A stretch of DNA of 64,000 nucleotides from Methylobacter tundripaludum (lineage in GTDB: Bacteria > Pseudomonadota > Gammaproteobacteria > Methylococcales > Methylomonadaceae). The notes under the pieces are model-generated. The model did not search any database. It saw only the letters and a program-made list of their open reading frames with translations, and was not told the DNA's origin. Below are positions 28,680-37,393 of the stretch, piece by piece (the stretch's first letter is position 1; each line of letters starts with the position of its first letter). Where the stretch lies: contig NZ_PTIY01000002.1 of the NCBI RefSeq assembly GCF_002934365.1, positions 310,001-374,000 of the forward strand. Direction: 5' to 3'. The position numbers and the translations under genes were made by a program.

Positions 28680-28788
28680 TCAAGGTTTAAACCCTCTGCT
28701 TTCTGCGTTGTAATAGGCAATTTCAGTGAAGGCATATAGTTCCGCAGTCTTCGGCGGGGTTTGAAAGTTTTTTAGCAGTTGCCGCCAT
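28680..28788 (-). pseudogene. Frameshifted DUF2934-like remnant
   Basis: An ATG at 28788, behind a gagata site, opens MAATAKKLSN. The frame then breaks, and the other frame continues PPKTAELYAFTEIAYYNAES then RGFKP and a stop at 28680-28682. The AYYNAESRGF stretch is the DUF2934 core. The end is truncated before the usual G-x-E-L-x-D-W-L part. Confidence 0.6.
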
Positions 28789-28999
28789 TTTTATCTCGGT
28801 ATGTTTAAATATCGTTTTATGAAATAAATACCGTGGCAATTATTCTAAATATAAAAACGGTAAAAAATATTGGTACAACTACCTAGCAAGCCATGTTAGC
28901 GGCGAAGCCAAGCCAGTTGGGCTCCAAGCCTTCCTGTTTTCGAAAATGTGGTTTAATGACTCCATCCATTCATCGGTTCAACGTCAAATAGAGGAAAAA

Positions 29000-30673
29000 A
29001 TGTTTAAGAAATGTTATGCGGCGCTATGGTTAGCGGTTGTTTTTGGCGTTACGCAGGTTCATGCGGATGGTTCCAGGGCTGCAATCGCCAGTGCGCATCC
29101 GTTGGCGACCGCAGCCGGGTTTGAAGTGATGGAGAAGGGTGGCAATGTTTTCGATGCGGCTGTCGCTGTCAGTGCGACATTGGCGGTTGTCGAACCTTCC
29201 GGGTCCGGGTTGGGCGGCGGCGGTTATTGGCTGCTGCACCGTGAGCAGGACGGTTTTGAAACCATGATCGACGGGCGAGAGACAGCGCCGTTAGCGGCTC
29301 ACCAAGCTATGTACCTGGACAAGGCGGGCAAAGTGGTCCCCCGTTTATCGCTTGACGGCGCGTTGGCTGCGGCTATTCCCGGCATGCCTGCGGCGCTGGT
29401 GCACCTGTCGGAAAAATACGGACGCTTGCCGTTGGCGGAAAGCCTGCAACCTGCGATCAGGGCGGCAGAGAGCGGTTTTGCAATCGGCGAGAAATACCGG
29501 AAGTTGCTCAAGTTCAGGGTTGAGGTGATAAAAAAGCACCCGCAGACGGCACAGATTTTTTTGCCCGACGGCAAGGTTCCCGAAGCTTATTCGATACTCA
29601 GGCAGCCGGACTTGGCCCATACCTTAAAGCAACTGGCGGTCTCGGGCCGGGACGGGTTTTATGGCGGCGAGATCGCCGATAAACTGGTGGCGGGCGTCAA
29701 CGAGGCCGGCGGCATCTGGACCAAACAGGATCTTGCATCCTATCGGGTGGCCGAGCGGGAGCCGGTAAAGGGCAGTTATCGCGGCATAAAAATCACCAGC
29801 GCCGCGCCGTCGTCATCCGGCGGTATCGTGCTGATCGAGGCCTTGAACATTTTGTCGGGCTACGACTTGAATCAGGCCGATGAACAGACCCGAAAACATC
29901 TTATTACCGAAGCCATGCGCCGCGCTTATCACGACCGGACCTTATACATGGGCGATTCCGATTTTATCGACATGCCGGTTAAACGCTTGCTGAATGAAGA
30001 TTATGCGGCCGGATTGCGCAGCAGTTTGCGTGCTGACAAGGCATTGCCCAGCGCGATGATGTCGGGCGAAATTCAGCCGCAGCCCGAAGGCGTCAATACC
30101 ACGCATTTTTCGATTATCGATGAAGAAGGCAACCGGGTTGCGGCGACGCTTAGCATTAACTTTCCGTTTGGCGCGGGATTGGCTGCGCCCGGCACCGGCG
30201 TGTTGTTGAACGATCAAATGGATGATTTTGCCAGCCGGCCGGGAGTAATGAACGGCTACGGCCTGGTCGGCAGTGTCGCCAACGTAATCGCGCCGGGTAA
30301 ACGTATGTTGTCCAGCATGACGCCCACTTTTCTCGACGACGGCCATAAAGTCGCGGTGCTGGGAACACCCGGCGGCAGCCGGATCACTACGATGGTACTG
30401 CTAGCCGCTCTGGATTTTGCCGAAGGCAATGGGCCGGACTCATGGGTGCAAGTGCCGCGTTTCCACCATCAATTCATGCCTGACGTGATCGAATATGAGA
30501 AAGGCGCCATGACAGCGGACGAGCTTACCGGCCTGGCCGCAATGGGGCATCAACTGAAAGAGGCGCGCTATAACTACGGCGATATGCAGGCCGTGCAATG
30601 GAATAAAACCACGCATCAGCTGGCAGCGGCGAGCGATCGGCGGGGCGAAGGGCGCGCCGTTGTCGGGCATTAG
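29000..30673 (+). CDS. ggt: Gamma-glutamyltransferase
   Basis: This periplasmic N-terminal-nucleophile hydrolase cleaves glutathione and other gamma-glutamyl compounds or transfers the glutamyl group. The 557-residue precursor has a signal peptide ending near VHADG and the N-terminal family stretch IASAHPLATAAGFEVMEKGG. The autoprocessing site is EGVNTTHFSIID, where the first Thr (about residue 367) should become the small-subunit nucleophile. The oxyanion-type GTPGGSRITT motif follows. The ATG at 29000 follows gagg and gives the signal peptide. A phosphopantetheinyl transferase gene follows after 14 bp. Confidence 0.93.
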   Translation: MFKKCYAALWLAVVFGVTQVHADGSRAAIASAHPLATAAGFEVMEKGGNVFDAAVAVSATLAVVEPSGSGLGGGGYWLLHREQDGFETMIDGRETAPLAAHQAMYLDKAGKVVPRLSLDGALAAAIPGMPAALVHLSEKYGRLPLAESLQPAIRAAESGFAIGEKYRKLLKFRVEVIKKHPQTAQIFLPDGKVPEAYSILRQPDLAHTLKQLAVSGRDGFYGGEIADKLVAGVNEAGGIWTKQDLASYRVAEREPVKGSYRGIKITSAAPSSSGGIVLIEALNILSGYDLNQADEQTRKHLITEAMRRAYHDRTLYMGDSDFIDMPVKRLLNEDYAAGLRSSLRADKALPSAMMSGEIQPQPEGVNTTHFSIIDEEGNRVAATLSINFPFGAGLAAPGTGVLLNDQMDDFASRPGVMNGYGLVGSVANVIAPGKRMLSSMTPTFLDDGHKVAVLGTPGGSRITTMVLLAALDFAEGNGPDSWVQVPRFHHQFMPDVIEYEKGAMTADELTGLAAMGHQLKEARYNYGDMQAVQWNKTTHQLAAASDRRGEGRAVVGH

Positions 30674-30687
30674 GCAAGGATTATGCC

Positions 30688-31395
30688 TTGAATACTGATA
30701 CTGTAGAAATATGGCATGGCGATATTGCCGCCGAGCACGCCCATTACCAAGACTATTGGCGCGTTCTCGATGCCGTCGAGCAAGCCCATGCCGGAAAATT
30801 TAACAACGACGTGCTGCGCAGGCGTTATGTCGTCGTGCGCGGCCGGTTAAGACACGTATTAGCCGAAACGCTTAATCAGCCGCCGGACAAGATCAGCATA
30901 AAAAAAGCCGAACACGGCAAACCCTATCTGGCCGACACGCCGGAGCTGGCGTTCAATTTGTCGCATTCGGCCGGCACGATGGTCATTGCCGTAGGCTGGA
31001 ACTGCCGCTTGGGCATAGATATAGAGAATTACAAACCCAGAAGCAGTCTGGCTGCGCTGGCCGATAAATGTTTTGCCGAAGAAGAAATCGCATATTGGAA
31101 CCGGCTTTCGGAAGCTGAAAAAACAGCCGGGTTTTACCGCTTCTGGACGCGCAAAGAGGCCTTCGTTAAGGCCACCGGGCGCGGCATCGCCTTAGGGTTA
31201 AATCACTGTGTTATCAATCCTGAAAACCAAACCGAATTTTTAAGGGTTCCTGCCGGTTGCGGGCAGGCTTCATCATGGCATTTGCGGGATATTGCTTTGG
31301 GGCCGGGCGCTTGCAGCGCGTTAGTGACGGACAAGGCTATTGCCGAAGTCAAGCTTATAGAATTGGCGTCATTGAAAACGGAATATATGGTTTAA
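30688..31395 (+). CDS. Sfp-type 4'-phosphopantetheinyl transferase
   Basis: This enzyme moves the phosphopantetheine arm from coenzyme A onto a Ser of acyl- or peptidyl-carrier domains. The 235-residue length is typical of the two-lobed Sfp type. Motifs are KAEHGKPYL, the metal-binding LGIDIE, and FYRFWTRKEAFVKATGRGI. It begins at a TTG (30688) with aagga about 11 bases upstream, 14 bp after ggt, so the two are probably co-transcribed. No polyketide or peptide synthase gene is in the window, so its carrier protein is elsewhere. Confidence 0.9.
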   Translation: MNTDTVEIWHGDIAAEHAHYQDYWRVLDAVEQAHAGKFNNDVLRRRYVVVRGRLRHVLAETLNQPPDKISIKKAEHGKPYLADTPELAFNLSHSAGTMVIAVGWNCRLGIDIENYKPRSSLAALADKCFAEEEIAYWNRLSEAEKTAGFYRFWTRKEAFVKATGRGIALGLNHCVINPENQTEFLRVPAGCGQASSWHLRDIALGPGACSALVTDKAIAEVKLIELASLKTEYMV

Positions 31396-31405
31396 GGGGG
31401 AGGGA

Positions 31406-31434
31406 CCCCGTTCCAGCGATCGCTTGGAACGGGG
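31406..31434. terminator. Strong hairpin between convergent genes
   Basis: Ten-base perfect arms ccccgttcca and tggaacgggg enclose a 9-base loop containing gcgatcgc. It lies between the stop codons of the transferase and the PepSY gene, which suits a bidirectional terminator, but there is no T-run on either strand. Confidence 0.5.
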
Positions 31435-31443
31435 AGTAGTTAC

Positions 31444-31965
31444 CTACCTTTTTTCGTCGGCCTCTTCGCCGATTTCCCATGCTTCGGTTGAGACTTCAAT
31501 AATCTTACCGTTAGCCGCATTGACTTCAACTTTGGTTTCTACCGCTTTGTCGTTGACTATATCAATTTCATAGCTGGCATCGCCGTTTTTTTCTATTTCG
31601 TATTCAACCTCCTGAACAGTGCCGGGGTGGGCTTTAAGTGCAATATCTACGGCTTCTTTTTCCGTTATTTTAGCGTTTTTCTTGAAAGCTTCGTCATCAG
31701 CTTTGCTGACTTCACTTTCCGTTTCGGTGATTTTTCCGGTTTTGGCATCGCACATGAATTCCCATTCAATGCCGCTGGAATCCTTGATTTCAAATTCATA
31801 AAAAGGTTTGCCGGCTACATTCAATTTTTCCAGCTTGATGAATTCGCCGGTTTTTTGTTTTTGTATGGCGGCAATACATTTATCCATAGGCTGCCCCGCT
31901 GCGTAACTGGAGACGGATGTTGCAAGACCAAGGACTAAGGCACAGCTAAGGGTTGTTGTTTTCAT
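31444..31965 (-). CDS. Secreted PepSY-domain protein
   Basis: This 173-residue protein has a signal peptide (cleavage near SSYAAG) and two PepSY-like repeats: FYEFEIKDSSGIEWEFMCDA then KTGKI, and YEIDIVNDKAVETKVEVNAA then NGKI. It is strongly acidic at the C-terminus. PepSY domains occur as protease inhibitors and as periplasmic sensors or metal-related proteins, and the exact role here is not evident. The ATG at 31965 follows a clear aggag-type site (reverse of ttttctcct). It is a single gene. Confidence 0.8.
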   Translation of the reverse strand: MKTTTLSCALVLGLATSVSSYAAGQPMDKCIAAIQKQKTGEFIKLEKLNVAGKPFYEFEIKDSSGIEWEFMCDAKTGKITETESEVSKADDEAFKKNAKITEKEAVDIALKAHPGTVQEVEYEIEKNGDASYEIDIVNDKAVETKVEVNAANGKIIEVSTEAWEIGEEADEKR

Positions 31966-32136
31966 GGTTTTCTCCTAAAAATGAAAGCAGGTAGGTATTA
32001 TGGAAAACGGTTAAATCCTCGACACAGGGAATAATGATTGATCCTGCGAGTAAAGGCATTGTTTTTCCAATATGACAATGATAACGCTCTATCTAGCTTT
32101 CCGGCGAAGTTTTTTGTTTTCGCCCCATGTACCGTC

Positions 32137-33090
32137 TTACCAGAAAGTTCCCGGTTGCAGCTGTTCGGACTTACCTGTCAGGGCTTGCTTGCTCTGTTTA
32201 TGCAGCAGTAAATACACTTTTTCGGCAGCTTTTTGTTCGGTTTCTCCCCAATGTTCAATGTTACCGGCGCAATAGTTTTGACGCAGGTGCTTCCGGGTTG
32301 TTTCATCATCTATCTTGGTCAATGGGATGATTTTTTGCCACGCGGCATCGGAACTGCATAGCGTTTGCTTGGCTTGTTTGCCGGCATCTAAAAATTGCCT
32401 GAGCGCCTGTTTATGCCGATCCGCCCAACTTTGTTTAAATATGTAACCGAGATTGGCGACGGAGTCCGAAATTCCCAAGCCTTGCAAAATACTGCGGCCG
32501 TCAATCAGCGTCCGATACCCTTCCGCCTCAAGCCTTGCAGCAAAGTGCCAGTAATTGAGCACCGCATCAATCCGGCCTTGCTTAATCTGTTCATTAAGCA
32601 GCGGCGGCGCGGCAAACACCTTTTCCACCGACGCATCGAGGTCCATATCCAGCTGCTGTTTCGCCAGGGTTTGCAGCAGCAGCCAGTTTTTATCCAGCTC
32701 GCCGCCGGCTATACCTAAGCGTTTACCTTTAAGATCCTGCAAGGAATGAATGCCGCTATCTTTTGGCACCATCAGCACGCCCGAAATATCCGAATAAGGA
32801 TAAAAGGTGAAATCAGCCCCTTTTTCGCGCAAGCCGGACACCCAAATCCAGTCGGAAACGATGATGTCGACCGCCCCGGATTGCAACGCGATCTTACCGG
32901 CTTCCGTATTGGCGACATGGTGAATGTCCAGCTGAACATCAGCCTGCTTGGCTTTCAACTCATCCTGCAATGCGGGCAACTCCCACTCTACCGTACCGCC
33001 CGACTGAACGCCGATGCGGATAACGGTTTTTTCCGCCGCAAAGCCGTTAGCAGACAACAACAGACTCAACAGTAAGACTTTAAATTTCAT
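32137..33090 (-). CDS. ABC-transporter substrate-binding protein (SsuA/NitT-like), lone
   Basis: This 317-residue periplasmic binding protein has a signal peptide ending NGFAAE. The fold resembles the aliphatic sulfonate, nitrate and thiamine-precursor type: IRIGVQSGGTVEWELPAL, then IIVSDWIWVSG, LKGKRLGIAGGELDKNWLLL and the domain-2 GRIDAVLNYWHFAARLEAEG. No permease or ATPase gene is adjacent, so it must pair with a transporter elsewhere or act otherwise. It lies downstream of the mxa genes on the same strand. The ligand is unknown, and a link to methanol oxidation is speculative. Confidence 0.75.
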   Translation of the reverse strand: MKFKVLLLSLLLSANGFAAEKTVIRIGVQSGGTVEWELPALQDELKAKQADVQLDIHHVANTEAGKIALQSGAVDIIVSDWIWVSGLREKGADFTFYPYSDISGVLMVPKDSGIHSLQDLKGKRLGIAGGELDKNWLLLQTLAKQQLDMDLDASVEKVFAAPPLLNEQIKQGRIDAVLNYWHFAARLEAEGYRTLIDGRSILQGLGISDSVANLGYIFKQSWADRHKQALRQFLDAGKQAKQTLCSSDAAWQKIIPLTKIDDETTRKHLRQNYCAGNIEHWGETEQKAAEKVYLLLHKQSKQALTGKSEQLQPGTFW

Positions 33091-33279
33091 GGCAACAATC
33101 CTGGTAAAACAAAAAATAAAAGATAACTCTCGTTCCGGTGCGCATCGTTATATTCCACCCCGCGGAGCCTCACGGTTCCCTTGAGCGTAGCCGAAGATCG
33201 GGGGGTAAAAGGTATTTAAGGAATCAGCTGATAACGGGAGTGCGGGTTTTGCCTGCAAGCGCACTATGTTGTTAATGAT

Positions 33280-33789
33280 TCAAACTGTATCGACTTGCGT
33301 GTCATCGGATTGTCGGTAATAACTGTAAGCAATGGCAATGGCCGCAAGCGTAATTAACTGCCAGATATAACTGTCGAAATAAGCGACACAGATGGCTATA
33401 AGGCCTAGAAATATCGCAGTAAAAATAGATTGCCAGCCTGTTTGTATGCCATCCAGATAAACCGTTAAGGCCAGCACTAGCAGCACAACCAAATCGCCTT
33501 CTTCATGATAGAGTCTTCCAGTGCGCTGATAGGCATAAATGATGATTGCCACACACAAGCCGCCTGTCCAATGCAGCAGCGGGCGGATAAACTTTTTGAG
33601 ATTATCTGGATTGTATTTGTATTGATAATAGCCCGGAGCGATGGCTATACCGCTAAATAAAAACATGATCACCAACCAAATATCGTGGGTTTTATGCAGA
33701 TAACTGTAATCAATGTAGGCGCCGAGTAACGATAAAACTAATCGTAGTGTAAAAAGATTATGGGTTGAGAGCAGGTTTTGTTTGTTCAT
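33280..33789 (-). CDS. Multi-spanning membrane protein of unknown function
   Basis: This 169-residue protein has five or six hydrophobic helices (for example LVIMFLFSGIAIAPGYY, LVVLLVLALTVYLDG, FTAIFLGLIAICVAYF) and an acidic tail (SDDTQVDTV). I do not recognise a family. It begins 76 bp after mxaL on the same strand, so it could be the last gene of the mxa operon. Confidence 0.6.
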   Translation of the reverse strand: MNKQNLLSTHNLFTLRLVLSLLGAYIDYSYLHKTHDIWLVIMFLFSGIAIAPGYYQYKYNPDNLKKFIRPLLHWTGGLCVAIIIYAYQRTGRLYHEEGDLVVLLVLALTVYLDGIQTGWQSIFTAIFLGLIAICVAYFDSYIWQLITLAAIAIAYSYYRQSDDTQVDTV

Positions 33790-33865
33790 TTACAGTACTC
33801 AATAAGATAGATAACTAATGCTAGTTGCCGGTTTCCATTGTCCAGATTGGGAACCGGCGATTTAT

Positions 33866-34825
33866 TTACGACCGGAAAAGCGGACGGAATTTATGCAGCT
33901 TGGGCAGATAGACAAGGCTTAACAGCAGCAATGCCAATAATGCCGGTTGCCAGCGAATATCGCTTTGCACGACTTTTTCAGTCGCCAGTTTCGGGTTTTG
34001 TAATGCCTGGTTAAGGTTTTTTAAGTCGGTTAAGCGGGCGTAAGCCAAACCGGATTCGGCGGCCAGTTTTTCCAAATAAGTTTCGTGCAAGGCTGTTAAA
34101 TGCTCGTTGCCGGTGGCGGCTTCGCTGCCGAATGGGGCATTGCGCGCGTTGTAGCCTTTGATTTGCGACGGGTCCAGATTCGATTGTCCGAACGTAGAAC
34201 GGTGCGGCACATCGTCCCGTGCATAAAATCCGGTTTGTTTGCCCAGGCTGTCGAACTTGGGGATAGGCACAGCCTGCAATCCGCCGGCACCGATAATCAT
34301 GCCTTTTGCTTGCCCCTTTACCGCTGAAAAATCTGCTTGGTAATTGGGATTAACGGGCGGTGCTTCCTGTCCGTCGGTAATGAAGATCAACGAACTGTCG
34401 CTTTTTTGCAGCATTTCCAACGTGCTCAGCAAGCCTTTGGCGATATTGCTGTCTGCGGCCCAGGCCATGCGCCAGTCGACTTTGCCGATCGCGGTGTCTA
34501 TTTCCGTATAAGCGGAGCACACTTCCAGCGGCTCGAATAACAGGGTTGAGCGCCTTTCGGTGAACAGGCCCAGGCCGACTTTGGATTCGCATGGCAGTTT
34601 TTGCAACAGTTCGCGCAAGGTTTGCTTGACAAAATGCAGGCGGCTGACGGCTTGGTTGTCTTGTTGGTAGTCGGTCGCATTCATGCTGCGGGTAATGTCG
34701 ATAATAAAGGTGTAGTTGTAGGTTGGGGTTTTTTGCTGTTTGCTGGGGTATAGGAACAGCACCAGCATCGCTAAAACTGCCAGCAGAAGGCACCAGGTTC
34801 GATAATCTTTTAATGCTTTGTTCAT
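33866..34825 (-). CDS. mxaL: Methanol dehydrogenase assembly protein MxaL (vWA)
   Basis: This 319-residue membrane protein has a short N-terminal membrane anchor, a von Willebrand A domain with a MIDAS-like site FIIDITRSMN and SSLIFITDGQEAP, and a C-terminal hydrophobic helix (ALLALLLLSLVYLP). MxaL belongs to the MxaRSACKL group needed for activity of calcium methanol dehydrogenase, probably by inserting calcium into MxaF. Its position after mxaK matches known mxa operons. A 27-bp inverted repeat separates it from mxaK. Confidence 0.85.
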   Translation of the reverse strand: MNKALKDYRTWCLLLAVLAMLVLFLYPSKQQKTPTYNYTFIIDITRSMNATDYQQDNQAVSRLHFVKQTLRELLQKLPCESKVGLGLFTERRSTLLFEPLEVCSAYTEIDTAIGKVDWRMAWAADSNIAKGLLSTLEMLQKSDSSLIFITDGQEAPPVNPNYQADFSAVKGQAKGMIIGAGGLQAVPIPKFDSLGKQTGFYARDDVPHRSTFGQSNLDPSQIKGYNARNAPFGSEAATGNEHLTALHETYLEKLAAESGLAYARLTDLKNLNQALQNPKLATEKVVQSDIRWQPALLALLLLSLVYLPKLHKFRPLFRS

Positions 34826-34833
34826 TGTTTTTC

Positions 34834-34973
34834 CTCGTTCCCACGCGCCGCGTGGGAATGCCGTGCAGGACGCGCTGCGTCCCGTATTTGTGCAATGTGT
34901 ATTTTTATATACTGATCGTGATTCGCGGCGCAGCGCGCCTCGACTGCATTCCCACGCGGCGCGTGGGAACGAG
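34834..34973. repeat. REP-like palindromic repeat between mxaK and mxaL
   Basis: Two exact inverted copies of a 27-base unit (34834-34860 and 34947-34973; core cccacgcgccgcgtggga) flank about 86 bp. The spacer includes a second GC-rich near-palindrome (cgcgctgcg). Each 27-base arm is itself largely palindromic. It lies inside the mxa transcription unit. Confidence 0.85.
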
Positions 34974-34983
34974 ATGGATCAAA

Positions 34984-35544
34984 TCAAGGCAAACCACGCG
35001 GAAACCCCGGTACTGTCGTCCACAACTGCGATTTTTGGTTCTTAAGTTCGTCGTCCGGCATGTCGACCCTGTCCATTTCCGGCAATAGACGCATGGCGAC
35101 TTCAAGGTTGTATTTGGCATCCCAATCGCCGCTGTTTAATGCCAAAGACTGCCGGTAGGCCTGTTTCGCCAATCCGGCCAAAGGCATTGCTTCGTTGATA
35201 TTCATGGCTTTTGCCTGCTGCATGGCTTGCTCCAGATACAGGTTGCCGAGGTTGTAGCGGGCTTTGGCCTGGAAGTCCCGGCCGCTTTTGTCCATAATCA
35301 GGCTCAGGGTCGACAAGGCCTCGTCGTAACGGTGTTTTTGCTTGAAATAAAAAGCCCGCGCCAGTCTCAACTCCGGCTCGCCGCCGATCACTTTATTAAC
35401 GGCCACATCTTTTCCCGAAACCAATTGCCGGATTAAGTCATTGTTTTGATGGATGCCGTACAACGCGCCGGCGCTGTAAACGAAAGCCGCTAAACTGAGC
35501 GCCAACGCGGCCCACAGCGTTATATGCCTGATCGTTCTTATCAT
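34984..35544 (-). CDS. mxaK: Methanol dehydrogenase accessory protein MxaK
   Basis: This 186-residue protein has one N-terminal membrane segment (about residues 8-27) and a helical, tetratricopeptide-like region (FYFKQKHRYDEALSTLSLIM; KARYNLGNLYLEQAM; AYRQSLALNSGDWDAKYNLE). It is in the expected place between mxaC and mxaL, overlapping mxaC by 4 bp (ATGA). MxaK is required for calcium methanol dehydrogenase function in Methylobacterium. A scaffold role for the assembly complex is inferred from the repeats. Confidence 0.85.
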   Translation of the reverse strand: MIRTIRHITLWAALALSLAAFVYSAGALYGIHQNNDLIRQLVSGKDVAVNKVIGGEPELRLARAFYFKQKHRYDEALSTLSLIMDKSGRDFQAKARYNLGNLYLEQAMQQAKAMNINEAMPLAGLAKQAYRQSLALNSGDWDAKYNLEVAMRLLPEMDRVDMPDDELKNQKSQLWTTVPGFPRGLP

Positions 35545-36521
35545 TGTTTGACCTCAAAAAATTTAACGCCGAGCAGAACCAGCAACAGGAAGGCCGCTAC
35601 GCTGTAGCAGGCTGCCGACAAATCCTGTTTGGGGATGCGTTCGATATAGTGCATCGGCAGGTTCTCCAGCTGGTTGATGTCGGCAATCGCCTGCTTTAAC
35701 GCGTCCGGGCTTTCCGCTTCATAAGCCTGATAGGGACTGCCCAACCCCAAAAAAAACTTATGCAGGTACAGTTCGGGCATAGCCCCAGCGTTGTCGTCCC
35801 GGCTGTCTTCAGGCTGGTCGAAAATGCCGGGGCTGCCCGCCGTGCGCAGGAAAATCCAGTACAGGCGGACTTGTTGTTGTTTAAACCATTCGCGCAATTT
35901 CTGTTCGCTGTCGTGATCGATCGCCGCCGCGCCGTCCGAAACCAGCAGCACGATACGCGAGCCGGTGACCGGTTGTTGTTCAAAAAATGAGATAGCCATC
36001 CCTAAGCCTTTGCTGACATGGGTAAAACCCAGCGCCGGTGTCGCGGTCGCCGCAATCGCCGCCTGCACCGCGTTTTTGTTTTCGGTCAGCGGCATCACGA
36101 ATAGCGGCGAAGTGCTGTATTCCGCGACCCCGATCAAATCGTTTTGCCGCTGTTTGACAAAATCGGTCAATAGCCGCCGCGCCGCCGTGGCCTTGGATTC
36201 ATCCGAGCCGTTCGGCGCGCGTCCGGCGAATGTGTTATCCATGCTGCTGCTGCGATCCAGCAATAACACGATATGCGCGCCGTGGCCGATCCTCTCTTGG
36301 CTTTGTTCGGTGCGATGCAGGCCCGCGATGCCCAGCACTAATCCGGCGATTGCCGCGACGGCGCACAGCCGAAGACAGCCGACGACAACAGCCGACAGCG
36401 TGTCGCGGGGTATCAACGCCGTCCACGGAGCGGGGCTGGTGCGCATGCCGCTATTGAACAGCGGCAACAGGGCCAGTAACAGGCCTGTTAAAGCCCAGGG
36501 GTTATTAACCGCCAAATTCAT
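35541..36521 (-). CDS. mxaC: Methanol dehydrogenase assembly protein MxaC (vWA)
   Basis: This 326-residue protein has hydrophobic segments near the N-terminus, a von Willebrand A domain with a MIDAS-like motif (VLLLDRSSSMD; VLLVSDGAAAIDHDSEQ) and a C-terminal membrane helix (SVAAFLLLVLLGVKFFEV). It belongs to the calcium-insertion and assembly group. It overlaps mxaA upstream and mxaK downstream by 4 bp each, so translation is coupled. Confidence 0.88.
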   Translation of the reverse strand: MNLAVNNPWALTGLLLALLPLFNSGMRTSPAPWTALIPRDTLSAVVVGCLRLCAVAAIAGLVLGIAGLHRTEQSQERIGHGAHIVLLLDRSSSMDNTFAGRAPNGSDESKATAARRLLTDFVKQRQNDLIGVAEYSTSPLFVMPLTENKNAVQAAIAATATPALGFTHVSKGLGMAISFFEQQPVTGSRIVLLVSDGAAAIDHDSEQKLREWFKQQQVRLYWIFLRTAGSPGIFDQPEDSRDDNAGAMPELYLHKFFLGLGSPYQAYEAESPDALKQAIADINQLENLPMHYIERIPKQDLSAACYSVAAFLLLVLLGVKFFEVKQ

Positions 36522-37393
36522 CGGCTGCCCCGTTCGATTTTACGGCATTGCTCGCAGAGTTCTTTTAGTTGCTGCAAGTCCTGTGCTACGGCAATCATGG
36601 CGTCGGAAAAAAAGTAACGATTGGAGTAGTTGAAAAACCAAGCCAATTGGGAATTTATTTGCAGATACTGCGGGTTGCGCCGGTAAAATTCGCCCAGCCG
36701 GTTAAGGAACAGCGGCTGGCCGTTGAGGCTGTTCAAGGCGTGGTGGACAACGGTCAAAGCCTGCTCCATGTCGGCTTCAGACAATCCCGCCAGTTTGCGC
36801 AAGGTTCGCTTGAACAAGGTGCGCCGCGACATGCCGGAAAAGCATCCGTATAAGTAAGCCAGATAGACCGCTATCAGTACGGCGACGCTCAGGCTGGCGG
36901 CCAAGCCGTACAAAGCCTGGGTGTTCGCCAATAACGGCGGCGGACTGTCCGGGCGCATGTATTCGCCCTGTTCGCTTTGGCGCACCACCAATTCCCTGAG
37001 CGGGGACAGGGTAAAAGTCCAGGCGGGGACGTTTTGGCTGATGCTTTTTTCGCCCTGACTGAGCTGCACGGTAAAGCCGGGCAGGGTTAACGATTTAACC
37101 TCCAGCGGCGCGTAAAAGACCTGGTACAGCAAGTCGATTTGATAACGCTGTCCTGTTTGTTTAACCGTGACCCGGTTCAGGTTCAGCCAGCGGTTGATTT
37201 GTCCTTTGACCGGTAAACTGCCGGGTTGCAAACTGATGCCCGAACGGGTTTCGATAATAATGCGCTGGGGAATTTCATCGCCGTTAACGTAACCGAACGG
37301 GCGGGGCGTTTCGACGTTAAAATAGCTGACCGGCTCGTCGATCGAGCCGGAACAGCCCAGCAGCGACAACACCATGATTAACAGGATTCTCAT
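36518..37393 (-). CDS. mxaA: Methanol dehydrogenase assembly protein MxaA
   Basis: This 291-residue protein begins with a signal of lipoprotein type (SLLGCSG). A beta-rich periplasmic region follows (for example QRIIIETRSGISLQPGSLPV), then one membrane helix at about residues 175-193 and a cytoplasmic helical tail (AGLSEADMEQALTVVHHALN). MxaA is required for calcium-dependent methanol dehydrogenase activity. The gene overlaps mxaS and mxaC by 4 bp on either side. Confidence 0.85.
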   Translation of the reverse strand: MRILLIMVLSLLGCSGSIDEPVSYFNVETPRPFGYVNGDEIPQRIIIETRSGISLQPGSLPVKGQINRWLNLNRVTVKQTGQRYQIDLLYQVFYAPLEVKSLTLPGFTVQLSQGEKSISQNVPAWTFTLSPLRELVVRQSEQGEYMRPDSPPPLLANTQALYGLAASLSVAVLIAVYLAYLYGCFSGMSRRTLFKRTLRKLAGLSEADMEQALTVVHHALNSLNGQPLFLNRLGEFYRRNPQYLQINSQLAWFFNYSNRYFFSDAMIAVAQDLQQLKELCEQCRKIERGSR

